Under the pieces are notes generated by a model. It worked only from the letters and a program-made list of their open reading frames with translations. It was not told the origin of the DNA and did no database searches. Source: Marinobacterium stanieri (GTDB lineage: Bacteria; Pseudomonadota; Gammaproteobacteria; Pseudomonadales; Balneatricaceae). From it: a stretch of DNA of 64,000 bases. The stretch is taken from NCBI RefSeq assembly GCF_900155945.1, contig NZ_FTMN01000010.1, positions 62,001 to 126,000 on the forward strand. Direction: 5' to 3'. This document shows, one piece after another, positions 34,620 to 43,875 of this stretch. The translations under genes were made by a program, and so were the position numbers. How positions within the stretch are numbered: the stretch's first letter is position 1; each line of letters starts with the position of its first letter.

Positions 34620-35432
34620 ATGGACCGATACATTGCCCTCAACGCCGAGCAGCACCAGCAACTGGGCTGGCACGGCATTGACTCCCTCAAGTTTGCCGCC
34701 AAAACCGATACCGCCCCGGTATTACTGGAAGAACTGCCCCACCTGATTCCAACCATGCCGGTCGCCTTTCTGGAACTGCCGTCAACCGACACCGCACCTG
34801 CCCGGTTTGAAGCCGTAGCACTGCTGTCATTGATTCCGGAACACAACCTCTTTGTTGCCCCCAACGGTCGCTGGATGGGCGGTTACCTGCCGGCAGCCCT
34901 GCGCGCCTACCCCTTCCGCCTCCTGCCACGCAAAGACAAGGAAGGCCTGGCCCTGTGCTTCGATCAGACCAGCGGTCTGCTGACCGACCAGCCCACTGAA
35001 GAGCAGCGTTTCTTCAAGCCGGATGGTGAGCCCAGTGACAAGCTCAACGCGCTTCTGGGTTTCATGCAACAATGCGAGGCAGGCCGTGCCCGTACCCGCC
35101 AGGCCGTCAGCCTGCTGGCCAAGCACAACCTGATCAAACCCTGGTCTCTGAAGCTGGCGACCGAAAAGGGACAGAATGCTCAGATCAAAGGCATCTATCG
35201 GGTCGATGAAGCAGCACTCAACAGCCTCTCTGCTGAGGCGCTAAAAGAATTGCAAGAAGGGCAGGCACTGGCATTGGCCTACGGACAAATGCTGTCCCAG
35301 CAGCGTATCAAAGGCTTCCAGAAGCTTTATCAGCTGCACACCAAGTTGGAAGAACATGCCCAGTCTGTTTCCGAAGAGGATGTAGCAGAGTACTTCGAGG
35401 GTAAGGATGACACCCTCAGCTTTAATTTCTGA
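34620..35432 (+). CDS. SapC-family protein
   Basis: A 270-residue protein of the SapC family, named after a gene in the Campylobacter fetus S-layer locus. The typical core is present: FEAVALLSLIPEHNLFVAPN followed by GRWMGGYLPAALRAYPFRLL near residue 65-105. There is no signal peptide or membrane segment, so it is probably cytosolic. AAGGAGG at 34605-34611 is a strong ribosome site for ATG 34620. It lies alone between the terminator of the RsaA-like gene and a trailing hairpin. The biochemical role of SapC proteins is unknown; the position next to an S-layer-like gene supports a link to its secretion or regulation. Confidence 0.88.
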   Translation: MDRYIALNAEQHQQLGWHGIDSLKFAAKTDTAPVLLEELPHLIPTMPVAFLELPSTDTAPARFEAVALLSLIPEHNLFVAPNGRWMGGYLPAALRAYPFRLLPRKDKEGLALCFDQTSGLLTDQPTEEQRFFKPDGEPSDKLNALLGFMQQCEAGRARTRQAVSLLAKHNLIKPWSLKLATEKGQNAQIKGIYRVDEAALNSLSAEALKELQEGQALALAYGQMLSQQRIKGFQKLYQLHTKLEEHAQSVSEEDVAEYFEGKDDTLSFNF

Positions 35433-35439
35433 TCGACAC

Positions 35440-35471
35440 AGACCCCGCCCTTAAACCCACAGGGCGGGTCT
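35440..35471 (+). terminator. Hairpin after the SapC gene
   Basis: AGACCCCGCCCT (35440-35451) pairs with AGGGCGGGTCT (35461-35471) with one bulged C. There is no T-run after it, so it may be a weak or rho-dependent stop. Confidence 0.45.
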
Positions 35472-35541
35472 CCGTCCCCCTGGTTGGCAGCACCACACTC
35501 ATCCTGTAACCCTCCCTCCCTTGCGTCCAAACACTTGTTAG

Positions 35542-35558
35542 TGCACAAAAAATGTGCA
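35542..35558. promoter_or_regulatory. Inverted repeat upstream of the giant DUF4347 gene
   Basis: TGCACA-AAAAA-TGTGCA is a perfect 6-bp inverted repeat with a 5-base centre, 59 bp before the chosen start at 35618. It looks like an operator for a dimeric regulator. It overlaps an in-frame ATG at 35552 that I reject as the start. No cognate regulator can be named. Confidence 0.4.
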
Positions 35559-35617
35559 ATCTTGTTGATTCAAAGGATTATCCCCCCTATCCAAGGAATC
35601 AGCCTCCAGGTGCGACC

Positions 35618-38600
35618 ATGACGACTTCAGATACTCTCGGGATTAAATACCCACACCTTATCCGCGAAGCAGCAGCTTCCAGCACAAAAAGCCGTAAAGA
35701 AATTGTCTTCATTGATGCCAGTGTAAATGACATATCCGGCCTGCTGGCGGGTATATCCCAGGATGTTGAAGTACGTATTCTGGACCAACACCAGGACGGT
35801 GTTGCACAGCTGGCACTATGGGCCTCAGATAACGCGGACTATGACGCTATTCATCTGCTTAGCCATGGTCAGGATGGTGAGCTTCAGCTCGGTAGCAGCC
35901 GACTGAACAACTCAACGCTCGGCGAGTACAGCGAACAGCTTTCTCTTTTGGGGAATGCCCTTAAAGAAGACGGTGATCTGCTGCTCTATGGATGTAACCT
36001 GGCGGCCGATACCACAGGTGTTGAGTTTGTCGGAAAACTCGCCGCTCAGACAGGTGCCGATATCGCGGCTTCAGATGACACCAGCGGCTCACTTGCCCTG
36101 GGGGGGGACTGGCAGCTGGAGTATGCTACCGGGGAAGTCACACCCTCCAGCGCTCTCGATACCGCACAGCTGAGCCAAACATACGAACACGCCCTCGCAA
36201 TAACTGATACTACTGTCCACACTTACTCCGCCAACACTTGGGCTTTTGCCCAGTTGGCGACCGACAGTAACGGTGTTGAGTACCTGGTGCATAAGGTATC
36301 CGGCACTGAAATATCCGTTAAGACCTGGGATGGCAGCAGTTGGTCAACGCACTCGACTATCACGACAACGGATACGGGCAATACGTACTTCTCAGATGAT
36401 CTGGGTATCGCCATTGACAGCAATGACAATATCCACTTGGTCTACCGACCTTCTGACGGCTCCGGTGTGGATAACACACGTGGTGTTGGCTATGCCGAGT
36501 ACGATGGCAACCAATGGACCTATGGATGGGTAGAAAATGCCAGTGATAGCGGCGGTGGCAAAAACTTTGATGACCCGGCCATCACCGTTGATAGCAGCGG
36601 GAATGCTCACTTGCTATACAACTACTCCGACTCAACCGGAGACTACATTCGCTATGCTACCAATGCATCCGGCAGCTGGGTCGTAGAAGATATTGCATCC
36701 GGTGCCGGCGGCCAGGACGAGGTGTTCGCAAAAAGCCTCGCCATCGCGTCAAATGGTGATGTATATGCGTTTTACGAACATGAAGACAATCAGAACAGCT
36801 ACGGAGCCAACCTTTACTACGAGGTAAAATCCGGCGGCACCTGGTCTTCCGCCACCAAAATTGTCGATAACACTGGCGACCAACAGTACTATTACACATC
36901 CAACGCGATTCTGGATTCAAACGACAAGATCCACGTATTTTATGCAGACGAAATTTACGATGTAAACGACAATTTCGTCAGTAGCACTGTCAGATATAAA
37001 ACCAACAGCTCTGGCAGCTGGAGCACCTCCGACTTTTCAACCAGCACTACCCGCTCTGACTGGGTCCCTCTTATTCAGGAACAAGCTGGCGATATTTTTG
37101 CACTCTTTGACTCCTATACATCCGATTACAGCAGCAACTACCAAAAGTTTTATGTACTGAAGAACGGAGATAGCAGCTGGACGGAAGGCAATCAGTTCAA
37201 CCTTCCAATAGACGGCGGCACTTTGTACGACTTCAGCGTCGATGCCAGCCAAAACATCACGCTGGTGCAGGAAGACAGCGGGCTAAGAAACATATACTCC
37301 CAGACCGGAGCCTATAATGATTACTTTCCTGCCGGAAACCCCACAGCCACGATCACAATCGACGGTACTCCGGCACAAAACGCATCTTCAGTGACATTTA
37401 ACATTGAGTTCAGTGCCTCCGTAACCAATGTAAGCCTGGATGATTTTACACTGACCAAAACCGGAACAGCCGATGGCTCGCTTTCCACACTGTCAGGCTC
37501 CGGCACAAGCTATACCATTTCTGCGACAGGCCTGTCAGGCGAAGGTACACTTCGCCTTGATTTGAACGCCAACACTAATATCCAGGACGGTTCAGGAAAC
37601 ATCGCCGAAGCCTATAATAGCGGCACTGCTCACACGCTGGACCTGGTAGGGCCGGTATTCCAGGCCGCCAGCTCTTCACCTGCAGATGACAGTTTTTTCG
37701 GATCAGACCTGTCAGCTGACATTTCATTGTCTTTCTCGGAAAACATCCTGCTTGATACAGGCTCCATCCTGCTGAAGGACCTGACTACCGGACAAACTGT
37801 TGAAACCTTCTCATCACAAACAGGCACAGGGGATAATGGCGGTAGCATCAGTGCCTCCGGCGCCACCCTGACCCTGAATCCGGGTGCAAACCTGCTTGCA
37901 GGCACAGAGTACGCAATCAATATTGCCTCAGGCGCGATAACTGACAGTCTGGGCAATAGTTTCAGCGGTTTTGGTGATGACACCACCTATAACTTTTCTA
38001 CCCTTCCGCTTGTTGAATTAAGCGCAGACCAGACGTCAATAACCGAGTTGGGTGATGAGGCGGTGTATACACTGGTTCTCAAGGACGCCCTTGGAAATAC
38101 AGTAACCGCAAGTCAGGACGTTCAGATCAACCTGGCAATTTCCGGTAGTGCCACCGGGGGCGGTACAGACTACAACTTAAGCGGTGATATCAGTGGCAAC
38201 ACCGTCACTATTACCAGTGGAAGCAGCTCAGCCAGCTTCACACTCACGTCAATTGACGACGCCCCACTCGATGATGATGCCGAAAATGTCATTATCAATA
38301 TCGACACGGTTACGAACGGCCATGAATCAGGGACTCAAACCCACACCCTGACGATTGAGCAGAACGAACGGCCTACGCTGACATCCTTGAGCACCCTGAC
38401 AGGTGCAACCGAGGATACTAGCTTTGAAGTGACCATGGCCCAGCTGCTGACTGCTGGTGATGAAGCAGACTCCGATGGATCCGTTGAGGCCTTTACGGTG
38501 ACGGCCGTCACCAGTGGCACACTGAAAATTGGCGCGGACGAAGCATCTGCAACTGCCTGGGATGGAACCACTAATGCCGTTATTGACGCCACTCACAACG

Positions 38601-41600
38601 CCTACTGGACACCTGCTGCAAATAGCAATGGAGAGCTGAATGCTTTTTCAGTGGTTGCCACCGACAACCAGGGAACAGACTCGCTTTCCCCTGTTCAGCT
38701 CGTAGTGGATGTATCGGCTGTCAATGATGATCCTTCCATAGTCAGCCTGCCAACCGATATTACGGTAATAGAAGACACCAGTAGCGACCTCAACTTGTCC
38801 GCCGTCACTTTTTCGGATATTGACGCCCAGGGCAGTAATATCAGTCTTACATTAAACGTAGATGCGGGTAGCTTGAGTGCAGGCGATGCTGGCAATGTCA
38901 CAGTATCCGGCTCCGGTACCAGCGAGCTAAGCCTGACGGGCACGGCAGCCGATATTGATGCCTATTTAAATACCTCAACCAATATCACTTACCTCTCCGC
39001 ACTCAATGCATCCGGGAATAATGCAGCCTTACTGACCCTGAGCGCGAATGACGGGGGGAATACCGGTAGCGGTGGCGGAACCGACGTGCCCTTGGGTACG
39101 GTCAATCTGGACATAACCGCGGTTAATGACGCTCCCACAGGCACCGGTAACGCGGCTCTGCCCAATACCGATGAAAACACCAACAGTACGATTGTTACGA
39201 TAGATGACCTTATCGCCAACTATCTTACCGATGCTGCTGACGTTGATGGCAATACTCTGGGCATTGCCATTACCGACATAACAGGGAATGGCACCTGGAA
39301 GTACTGGCACTGGGATGGTGCGCACAACTATATAGATATTGGTACTGTCAGCGAAACAAACGCTTTGATACTGGCGGGCGACGCAGCAAGTGGCCTCTAT
39401 TTTGATCCTGATAATGAGAATGGTGAGACCCCAAGCCTCACCTTCAGACTATGGGACGGAAGTGCTTACTCCGCGTCCACAGCAGTGGCCAGCTTCGGAG
39501 ACACCTCTACAAACGGTGGCAGCTCAGCCTTTTCATCATCCACCCATACTGCCTCATTGGTTGTTACGGATGTGAATGACTCCCCCGTGATCAACCTGGA
39601 CAGTGATGACTCCTCGGGGGCAGGCGGGACAAGCTTTACAACCCTGTTTGTCGCCGAAGGCCCTGCCGTTGCTGTTGCCGATACAGACGCTGTCATCACG
39701 GACGTGGATCTTGGCGATCAAATCGAATCACTTACAGCAACTATCCTGAACCGCCCTGATGGCGATTTGGCAGAAGCACTGAGCCTCAATGCTGCTGCGC
39801 TTCAAGCCGCTTCTGATGCAGGATTGAGCGTAAGTTATACATCTTCTTCAGGGCTTTTATCCATTACCGGCACTGCCAACTCAACCGTATATGAAGCCAT
39901 CTTGCACGGCGTTCAATACCAAAACACAAGCTCACCTGCCGATATAGACCCAGCAGGACGCCTTATCAGTTTTGCTGTAAGTGATGGCGACTCGACCGGT
40001 AGTGCCCTGACTCAGCTGAGTGTCGTGACAGCACCTGTTATTGACCTGGGTGGCGATGGTAATGAAACAGGCCTCACCACTGGTTACCTTGAAGGCTCAG
40101 GACAGACGGCCCTCGCAACTCAAGCAACCGTCACGGAGGCCAGCGGTGATAATATTTCGAGCCTGACGATTACCCTGGACAACCCACTGGACGGCATAGC
40201 CGAGGGGATACAGCTATCAGGTTATACCAACGGTGAGTTGGTTGGTGCTGTAACCATTGACTATGTCAGTAGCAGTAGCATTGTATTGAGCGGTACTGCG
40301 AGCAGTTCAGACTACCAGTCCCTTGTACGCGCACTGGTGTATTCAAACACTCTCGATGCACCCAACACCAGCGATAGAACAATCACGGTACAAGCAACAG
40401 ATGAGAACGGACATACCGGCACTTCTTCAGTGCTTACAGTGGAAGTGACTGATGTAAACGATGCTCCAACTCTCACCATAGACAGTACTAACCCTGGCTT
40501 CGTTGAAGATGCAGGACCAGTGTCCGTTTTCAGCAATGCAGATGTTTCAACTATAGAGAGTGGGCAAAGCATTCAGGGGTTGTCCCTCAGCGCAACTAAC
40601 GTGCTGGACACCACTGAACAGCTTATTGTGGACAACACATCTATCGATCTGATCGATGGTACTACCGGCACAACGACCAACCTCGGCTTGTCTTATTCTG
40701 TTAGCCTGTCTGGCGGTACGGCCGACATAACGTTTACCTCTGGCACTATGAGCGTTGTCGAAACAGAAACCTTGTTGAATGGCATCGCTTATGCCAACAC
40801 AAGTAGTGCTCCTACAACCTCATCTGACCGCGTCATTACCTTAACCCAGCTGATTGATAACGGCGGGCAGGCAAATGCCGGCTCAGATTCTCTAACACTG
40901 AATCAGACTTCAACTGTTTCCTTACAGGCTGTAAACGATGCTCCCGGTATTGAAGCCAACTCCGGAGCAAGCGTTTATGTTTCTCGAGAGACCACAATCA
41001 CCAACGCCATTCTTCGAGCCAGTGACCCGGACGATGCGCCTGCAGGACTGACCTACACCCTGGACAGTATTCCCGATACGGGTATTTTACTGCTGGATAA
41101 TGTACAGCTTGGTGTAAACGATACCTTTACTCAGCAGGATATAGATGATGGCAAACTGGTCCTTCGAAGCAGCTCGACCACTGGCCAGAGCAGCTTCAAC
41201 TTTACGCTGGCAGACGGTGGTGAGGATGGAGCACTCAGTGTATCCGATACATTTGCGATAACCGTATCGACCCTTCCACCTCCTCCAGCTCCCGAACCCG
41301 AACCCGAGATCCCGCCTGCAGATGAATGGGATGAGCTGAGTGATGTTGATGACGACGGTATTCCCGAGGATGTCGAAAGCTTTGTCCCATCTCTGGGCTC
41401 CGACACCTTAGGCGATGGTAATGGCGACGGGCTGGCTGATGAGAGTCAGCAAGATGTAGCATCAGTGCCATTTCTGGCAACACCAACACCGTCAAACGAC
41501 CCGGATGCGAACCAGATTTTTGTTTCTTTGGTTGGCGGCAGCCAGTCAGGCAAGGTCACACCTGGAAACTCGACAACCCTGCGAGATGTCCAGCAGGTGG

Positions 41601-42529
41601 ATAAGCCAGAAAATGCTCCTGATAACCTGAATATGCCGCTGGGCATGATTTCGTTTAATGCTCTCGTTGATCAACCAGGTAAAACTGAATCATTTAGCCT
41701 ATACGTGGATGGTACTGTTCCGGTCAGTGGTTACTGGAAACAAGACCGGTCTGGAGAATGGGTAAACCTGGTAGCCGAAGAGGGTGGAGCCATTGCCCTG
41801 GAAGGAGGCAAGATACGTTTTGACTTCCAGCTTACTGATGGTGGCGAGTTTGACGCGGATGGCGAAGTTAACGGCGTTATCAGTGACCCTGGTGCACTGT
41901 CTTTCAGCAGCGACTGGCAAACTGACCTGATACAAACCCTTTACATCGCCTATTACCAGCGCCCCGCCGATGTAGACGGACTCGCCTACTGGAAAGGTAT
42001 GCTAGCGGACAATGACGGCGATCTAGGTGCAATGCTGGACAACTTCGCAAGCTCATCAGAGTCTCAAAGGCTATACGGTCCGATTGATGATGATAACGTA
42101 GGCTATTTTATTAATTCCGTATATAAGGGTTTGTTCAATCGAATGGCTGATTCAGAAGGCGTCGATTTTTATCGAGAAGCCTTCCTGGCCGGTCAATATG
42201 AGGATGGGCGGCCGGCAACCGCTGCGAATCTTATGTTTGATATCCTTAATGGTGCCCAGGGCCAGGATTTCAGTGCCGTCACTAATAAAACAGACATGGC
42301 ACATTTGTTTACTTGGCTTTTGGATCCAGGCAATGATGGAGAAACCCTGGCATCTTATGATGTAGATGATGAGCAGTTGGTGCGCGACTGGCTGAGCCAG
42401 GTCACCTCTAATGAAGACAGCCGAATGACAATTGCAGAAGTATTTGAACTACTGGCCGATACAATCGCTGATAGTGGTGACGCCATCAAGCTGGCCGGCG
42501 AGGGAGGCGTAGCCGATTTAATCTTTTAA
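35618..42529 (+). CDS. Giant DUF4347 / cadherin-like surface protein with C-terminal DUF4214
   Basis: A 2303-residue acidic protein without signal peptide. Residues about 25-195 are DUF4347 (IVFIDASVND, AIHLLSHGQDGELQLGS, LLLYGCNLAADTTG), common at the start of very large T1SS surface proteins. Next come a beta-propeller-like region (about 200-570), Big/SbsA-type Ig domains (about 570-800), a Calx-beta-like domain (about 805-910) and about seven cadherin-like/VCBS repeats (to about 1890). After PEPEIPPADEWDELSDVDDD a choice-of-anchor-U-like domain covers about 1945-2090, and DUF4214 about 2100-2210 (LYIAYYQRPADVDGLAYW, ILNGAQGQDFSA) matches the N-terminal module of the RsaA-like protein, ILNGAQG included. 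Start: ATG 35618 with a modest AGG; ATG 35552 has no ribosome site. Likely a calcium-stiffened adhesin attached to the same surface layer. Confidence 0.82.
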   Translation: MTTSDTLGIKYPHLIREAAASSTKSRKEIVFIDASVNDISGLLAGISQDVEVRILDQHQDGVAQLALWASDNADYDAIHLLSHGQDGELQLGSSRLNNSTLGEYSEQLSLLGNALKEDGDLLLYGCNLAADTTGVEFVGKLAAQTGADIAASDDTSGSLALGGDWQLEYATGEVTPSSALDTAQLSQTYEHALAITDTTVHTYSANTWAFAQLATDSNGVEYLVHKVSGTEISVKTWDGSSWSTHSTITTTDTGNTYFSDDLGIAIDSNDNIHLVYRPSDGSGVDNTRGVGYAEYDGNQWTYGWVENASDSGGGKNFDDPAITVDSSGNAHLLYNYSDSTGDYIRYATNASGSWVVEDIASGAGGQDEVFAKSLAIASNGDVYAFYEHEDNQNSYGANLYYEVKSGGTWSSATKIVDNTGDQQYYYTSNAILDSNDKIHVFYADEIYDVNDNFVSSTVRYKTNSSGSWSTSDFSTSTTRSDWVPLIQEQAGDIFALFDSYTSDYSSNYQKFYVLKNGDSSWTEGNQFNLPIDGGTLYDFSVDASQNITLVQEDSGLRNIYSQTGAYNDYFPAGNPTATITIDGTPAQNASSVTFNIEFSASVTNVSLDDFTLTKTGTADGSLSTLSGSGTSYTISATGLSGEGTLRLDLNANTNIQDGSGNIAEAYNSGTAHTLDLVGPVFQAASSSPADDSFFGSDLSADISLSFSENILLDTGSILLKDLTTGQTVETFSSQTGTGDNGGSISASGATLTLNPGANLLAGTEYAINIASGAITDSLGNSFSGFGDDTTYNFSTLPLVELSADQTSITELGDEAVYTLVLKDALGNTVTASQDVQINLAISGSATGGGTDYNLSGDISGNTVTITSGSSSASFTLTSIDDAPLDDDAENVIINIDTVTNGHESGTQTHTLTIEQNERPTLTSLSTLTGATEDTSFEVTMAQLLTAGDEADSDGSVEAFTVTAVTSGTLKIGADEASATAWDGTTNAVIDATHNAYWTPAANSNGELNAFSVVATDNQGTDSLSPVQLVVDVSAVNDDPSIVSLPTDITVIEDTSSDLNLSAVTFSDIDAQGSNISLTLNVDAGSLSAGDAGNVTVSGSGTSELSLTGTAADIDAYLNTSTNITYLSALNASGNNAALLTLSANDGGNTGSGGGTDVPLGTVNLDITAVNDAPTGTGNAALPNTDENTNSTIVTIDDLIANYLTDAADVDGNTLGIAITDITGNGTWKYWHWDGAHNYIDIGTVSETNALILAGDAASGLYFDPDNENGETPSLTFRLWDGSAYSASTAVASFGDTSTNGGSSAFSSSTHTASLVVTDVNDSPVINLDSDDSSGAGGTSFTTLFVAEGPAVAVADTDAVITDVDLGDQIESLTATILNRPDGDLAEALSLNAAALQAASDAGLSVSYTSSSGLLSITGTANSTVYEAILHGVQYQNTSSPADIDPAGRLISFAVSDGDSTGSALTQLSVVTAPVIDLGGDGNETGLTTGYLEGSGQTALATQATVTEASGDNISSLTITLDNPLDGIAEGIQLSGYTNGELVGAVTIDYVSSSSIVLSGTASSSDYQSLVRALVYSNTLDAPNTSDRTITVQATDENGHTGTSSVLTVEVTDVNDAPTLTIDSTNPGFVEDAGPVSVFSNADVSTIESGQSIQGLSLSATNVLDTTEQLIVDNTSIDLIDGTTGTTTNLGLSYSVSLSGGTADITFTSGTMSVVETETLLNGIAYANTSSAPTTSSDRVITLTQLIDNGGQANAGSDSLTLNQTSTVSLQAVNDAPGIEANSGASVYVSRETTITNAILRASDPDDAPAGLTYTLDSIPDTGILLLDNVQLGVNDTFTQQDIDDGKLVLRSSSTTGQSSFNFTLADGGEDGALSVSDTFAITVSTLPPPPAPEPEPEIPPADEWDELSDVDDDGIPEDVESFVPSLGSDTLGDGNGDGLADESQQDVASVPFLATPTPSNDPDANQIFVSLVGGSQSGKVTPGNSTTLRDVQQVDKPENAPDNLNMPLGMISFNALVDQPGKTESFSLYVDGTVPVSGYWKQDRSGEWVNLVAEEGGAIALEGGKIRFDFQLTDGGEFDADGEVNGVISDPGALSFSSDWQTDLIQTLYIAYYQRPADVDGLAYWKGMLADNDGDLGAMLDNFASSSESQRLYGPIDDDNVGYFINSVYKGLFNRMADSEGVDFYREAFLAGQYEDGRPATAANLMFDILNGAQGQDFSAVTNKTDMAHLFTWLLDPGNDGETLASYDVDDEQLVRDWLSQVTSNEDSRMTIAEVFELLADTIADSGDAIKLAGEGGVADLIF

Positions 42530-42537
42530 TTAAAAAC

Positions 42538-42573
42538 AACTTGGCTGCCTGACTTTACAGGTAGCCAAGTTTT
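42538..42573 (+). terminator. Terminator after the giant DUF4347 gene
   Basis: A 14-bp stem (AACTTGGCTGCCTG 42538-42551 with CAGGTAGCCAAGTT 42558-42571, one G-U pair), a 6-base loop and a TTTT at its base. The remaining gap to 42736 shows nothing else that I can support. Confidence 0.75.
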
Positions 42574-42736
42574 ACAGGCCGAAGCGAATCCTTGTTTCTC
42601 AGGGCCTTTTAGTACTTTGACCTTTTATGTGCCGTCACAGACGACAAGTAATTACCCTCAGTTCTTTAGTCCTATGCATACTAATAACCGCTGCAAATAA
42701 AGACACAGATCATCAGTCTTGCTTTATACAGTATTC

Positions 42737-43816
42737 CTATTCTGTGTAGCGTCTACGCATGCCCAGAAACGGCTCTTCCAGTGTGTGATAAGACAGTTTG
42801 GCGAAAGCCAGGCTCAGGCTTCCTACCACAAGCATATTCAAGGGCAGATCAATCCAGAAACTGCCCAGGCTCAACGGCCCCAGCAACTGGCTCCAGAGCC
42901 AAAGGACCAACGCATGCAGCAGGTACCAGGAGTAACTAACCTGACCCATTAGCTCTAATACCCAATTCAAAAATTTAGGCAGTTGCACACTGGTACACAG
43001 GTAGGCCAGACACACACCTGCCCACAGCAGAGCCTCAAGTGTTGGCCAGATCACCCACCAGGGTTCATGCTGCTCCTGGGCCTGATAGCTGAAGAAATGG
43101 GCCATGGCTCCTACACCCGCCCACACAGCCAACAGCGATAGTGGCAGCCAGTACCACTGCTGCAGCCATCTCTTTTCCTGCGCCCGCTGATAGACCATTG
43201 CCGCCATCATGCCGATCAGGAACTGATCCAGCCGTCCCAGGAGGGTGGAATAGAGCATGTGCTTGGGCGCTTCATTAATAAAGTAGGCCCCCAGCTTAAA
43301 CAGCAGCAAAATCAAGACCAGCCGAGACAGATAGGTTGCCCCCTTGTCTGCCACAGCCATCGCCAGAAACGGGAAAATGGCATAGAAGGTAAATTCAACC
43401 GAAATGGTCCAGGCCGCCCCTGTAATAAAGCTGCCCGACGTGGGGGCCTGACCCAGGTTGGAGAAAAACAGGTACAACACATCAGCGGCACCAAAGTTGT
43501 TGCGACCGATGGAAATGGCGACAAAAAACACAAACAGAAACAGCGGGAAAATACGCAGGAAGCGGTTACGCATGAAATCGCCGTAACGGATCTCACCATT
43601 TTTCAGGCTGATCAGCATGAAAATAAAACCGGACAACACGAAAAAGAGACCAACACCGGTATGCCCTTCAACCATCAACCCCAGGTACCAGGCATCCGGA
43701 TTGGGTTGCCAGCTGTGGTAAAAGTGGTGGTACAGGTGGTAGGTAAAAACAATCATGGCCGCCAGGCCACGCAGATGATCCAGCCTGGGCAAATATTGAA
43801 TGTTGGATGATTGCAT
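42737..43816 (-). CDS. Acyltransferase family 3 membrane protein (OafA/YrhL-like)
   Basis: A 359-residue integral membrane protein with about ten hydrophobic segments. It opens with YLPRLDHLRGLAAMIVFTYH, the R-x-D-x-L-R-G-x-A motif of the acyltransferase 3 family, with the catalytic-type His just after, and has GHTGVGLFFVLSGFIF and FMRNRFLRIFP, all signatures of the group. Such enzymes O-acetylate or otherwise acylate surface polysaccharides at the inner membrane. It is the last of four minus-strand genes but separated by 59 bp from the regulator, so cotranscription is uncertain. Modification of the O-polysaccharide made at 14-24 kb is plausible. Confidence 0.9.
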   Translation of the reverse strand: MQSSNIQYLPRLDHLRGLAAMIVFTYHLYHHFYHSWQPNPDAWYLGLMVEGHTGVGLFFVLSGFIFMLISLKNGEIRYGDFMRNRFLRIFPLFLFVFFVAISIGRNNFGAADVLYLFFSNLGQAPTSGSFITGAAWTISVEFTFYAIFPFLAMAVADKGATYLSRLVLILLLFKLGAYFINEAPKHMLYSTLLGRLDQFLIGMMAAMVYQRAQEKRWLQQWYWLPLSLLAVWAGVGAMAHFFSYQAQEQHEPWWVIWPTLEALLWAGVCLAYLCTSVQLPKFLNWVLELMGQVSYSWYLLHALVLWLWSQLLGPLSLGSFWIDLPLNMLVVGSLSLAFAKLSYHTLEEPFLGMRRRYTE

Positions 43817-43875
43817 GAGGAGTCCGAAGGCGTGTTACAGATTAAGGTGGTGGAGTGTGAAAGGAGTGTACAGGT

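Noticed and set aside
35552-35617. Upstream ATG start of the giant DUF4347 gene
   Set aside because: No ribosome site precedes it and it overlaps the TGCACA/TGTGCA inverted repeat; the start at 35618 gives a normal DUF4347 N-terminus.
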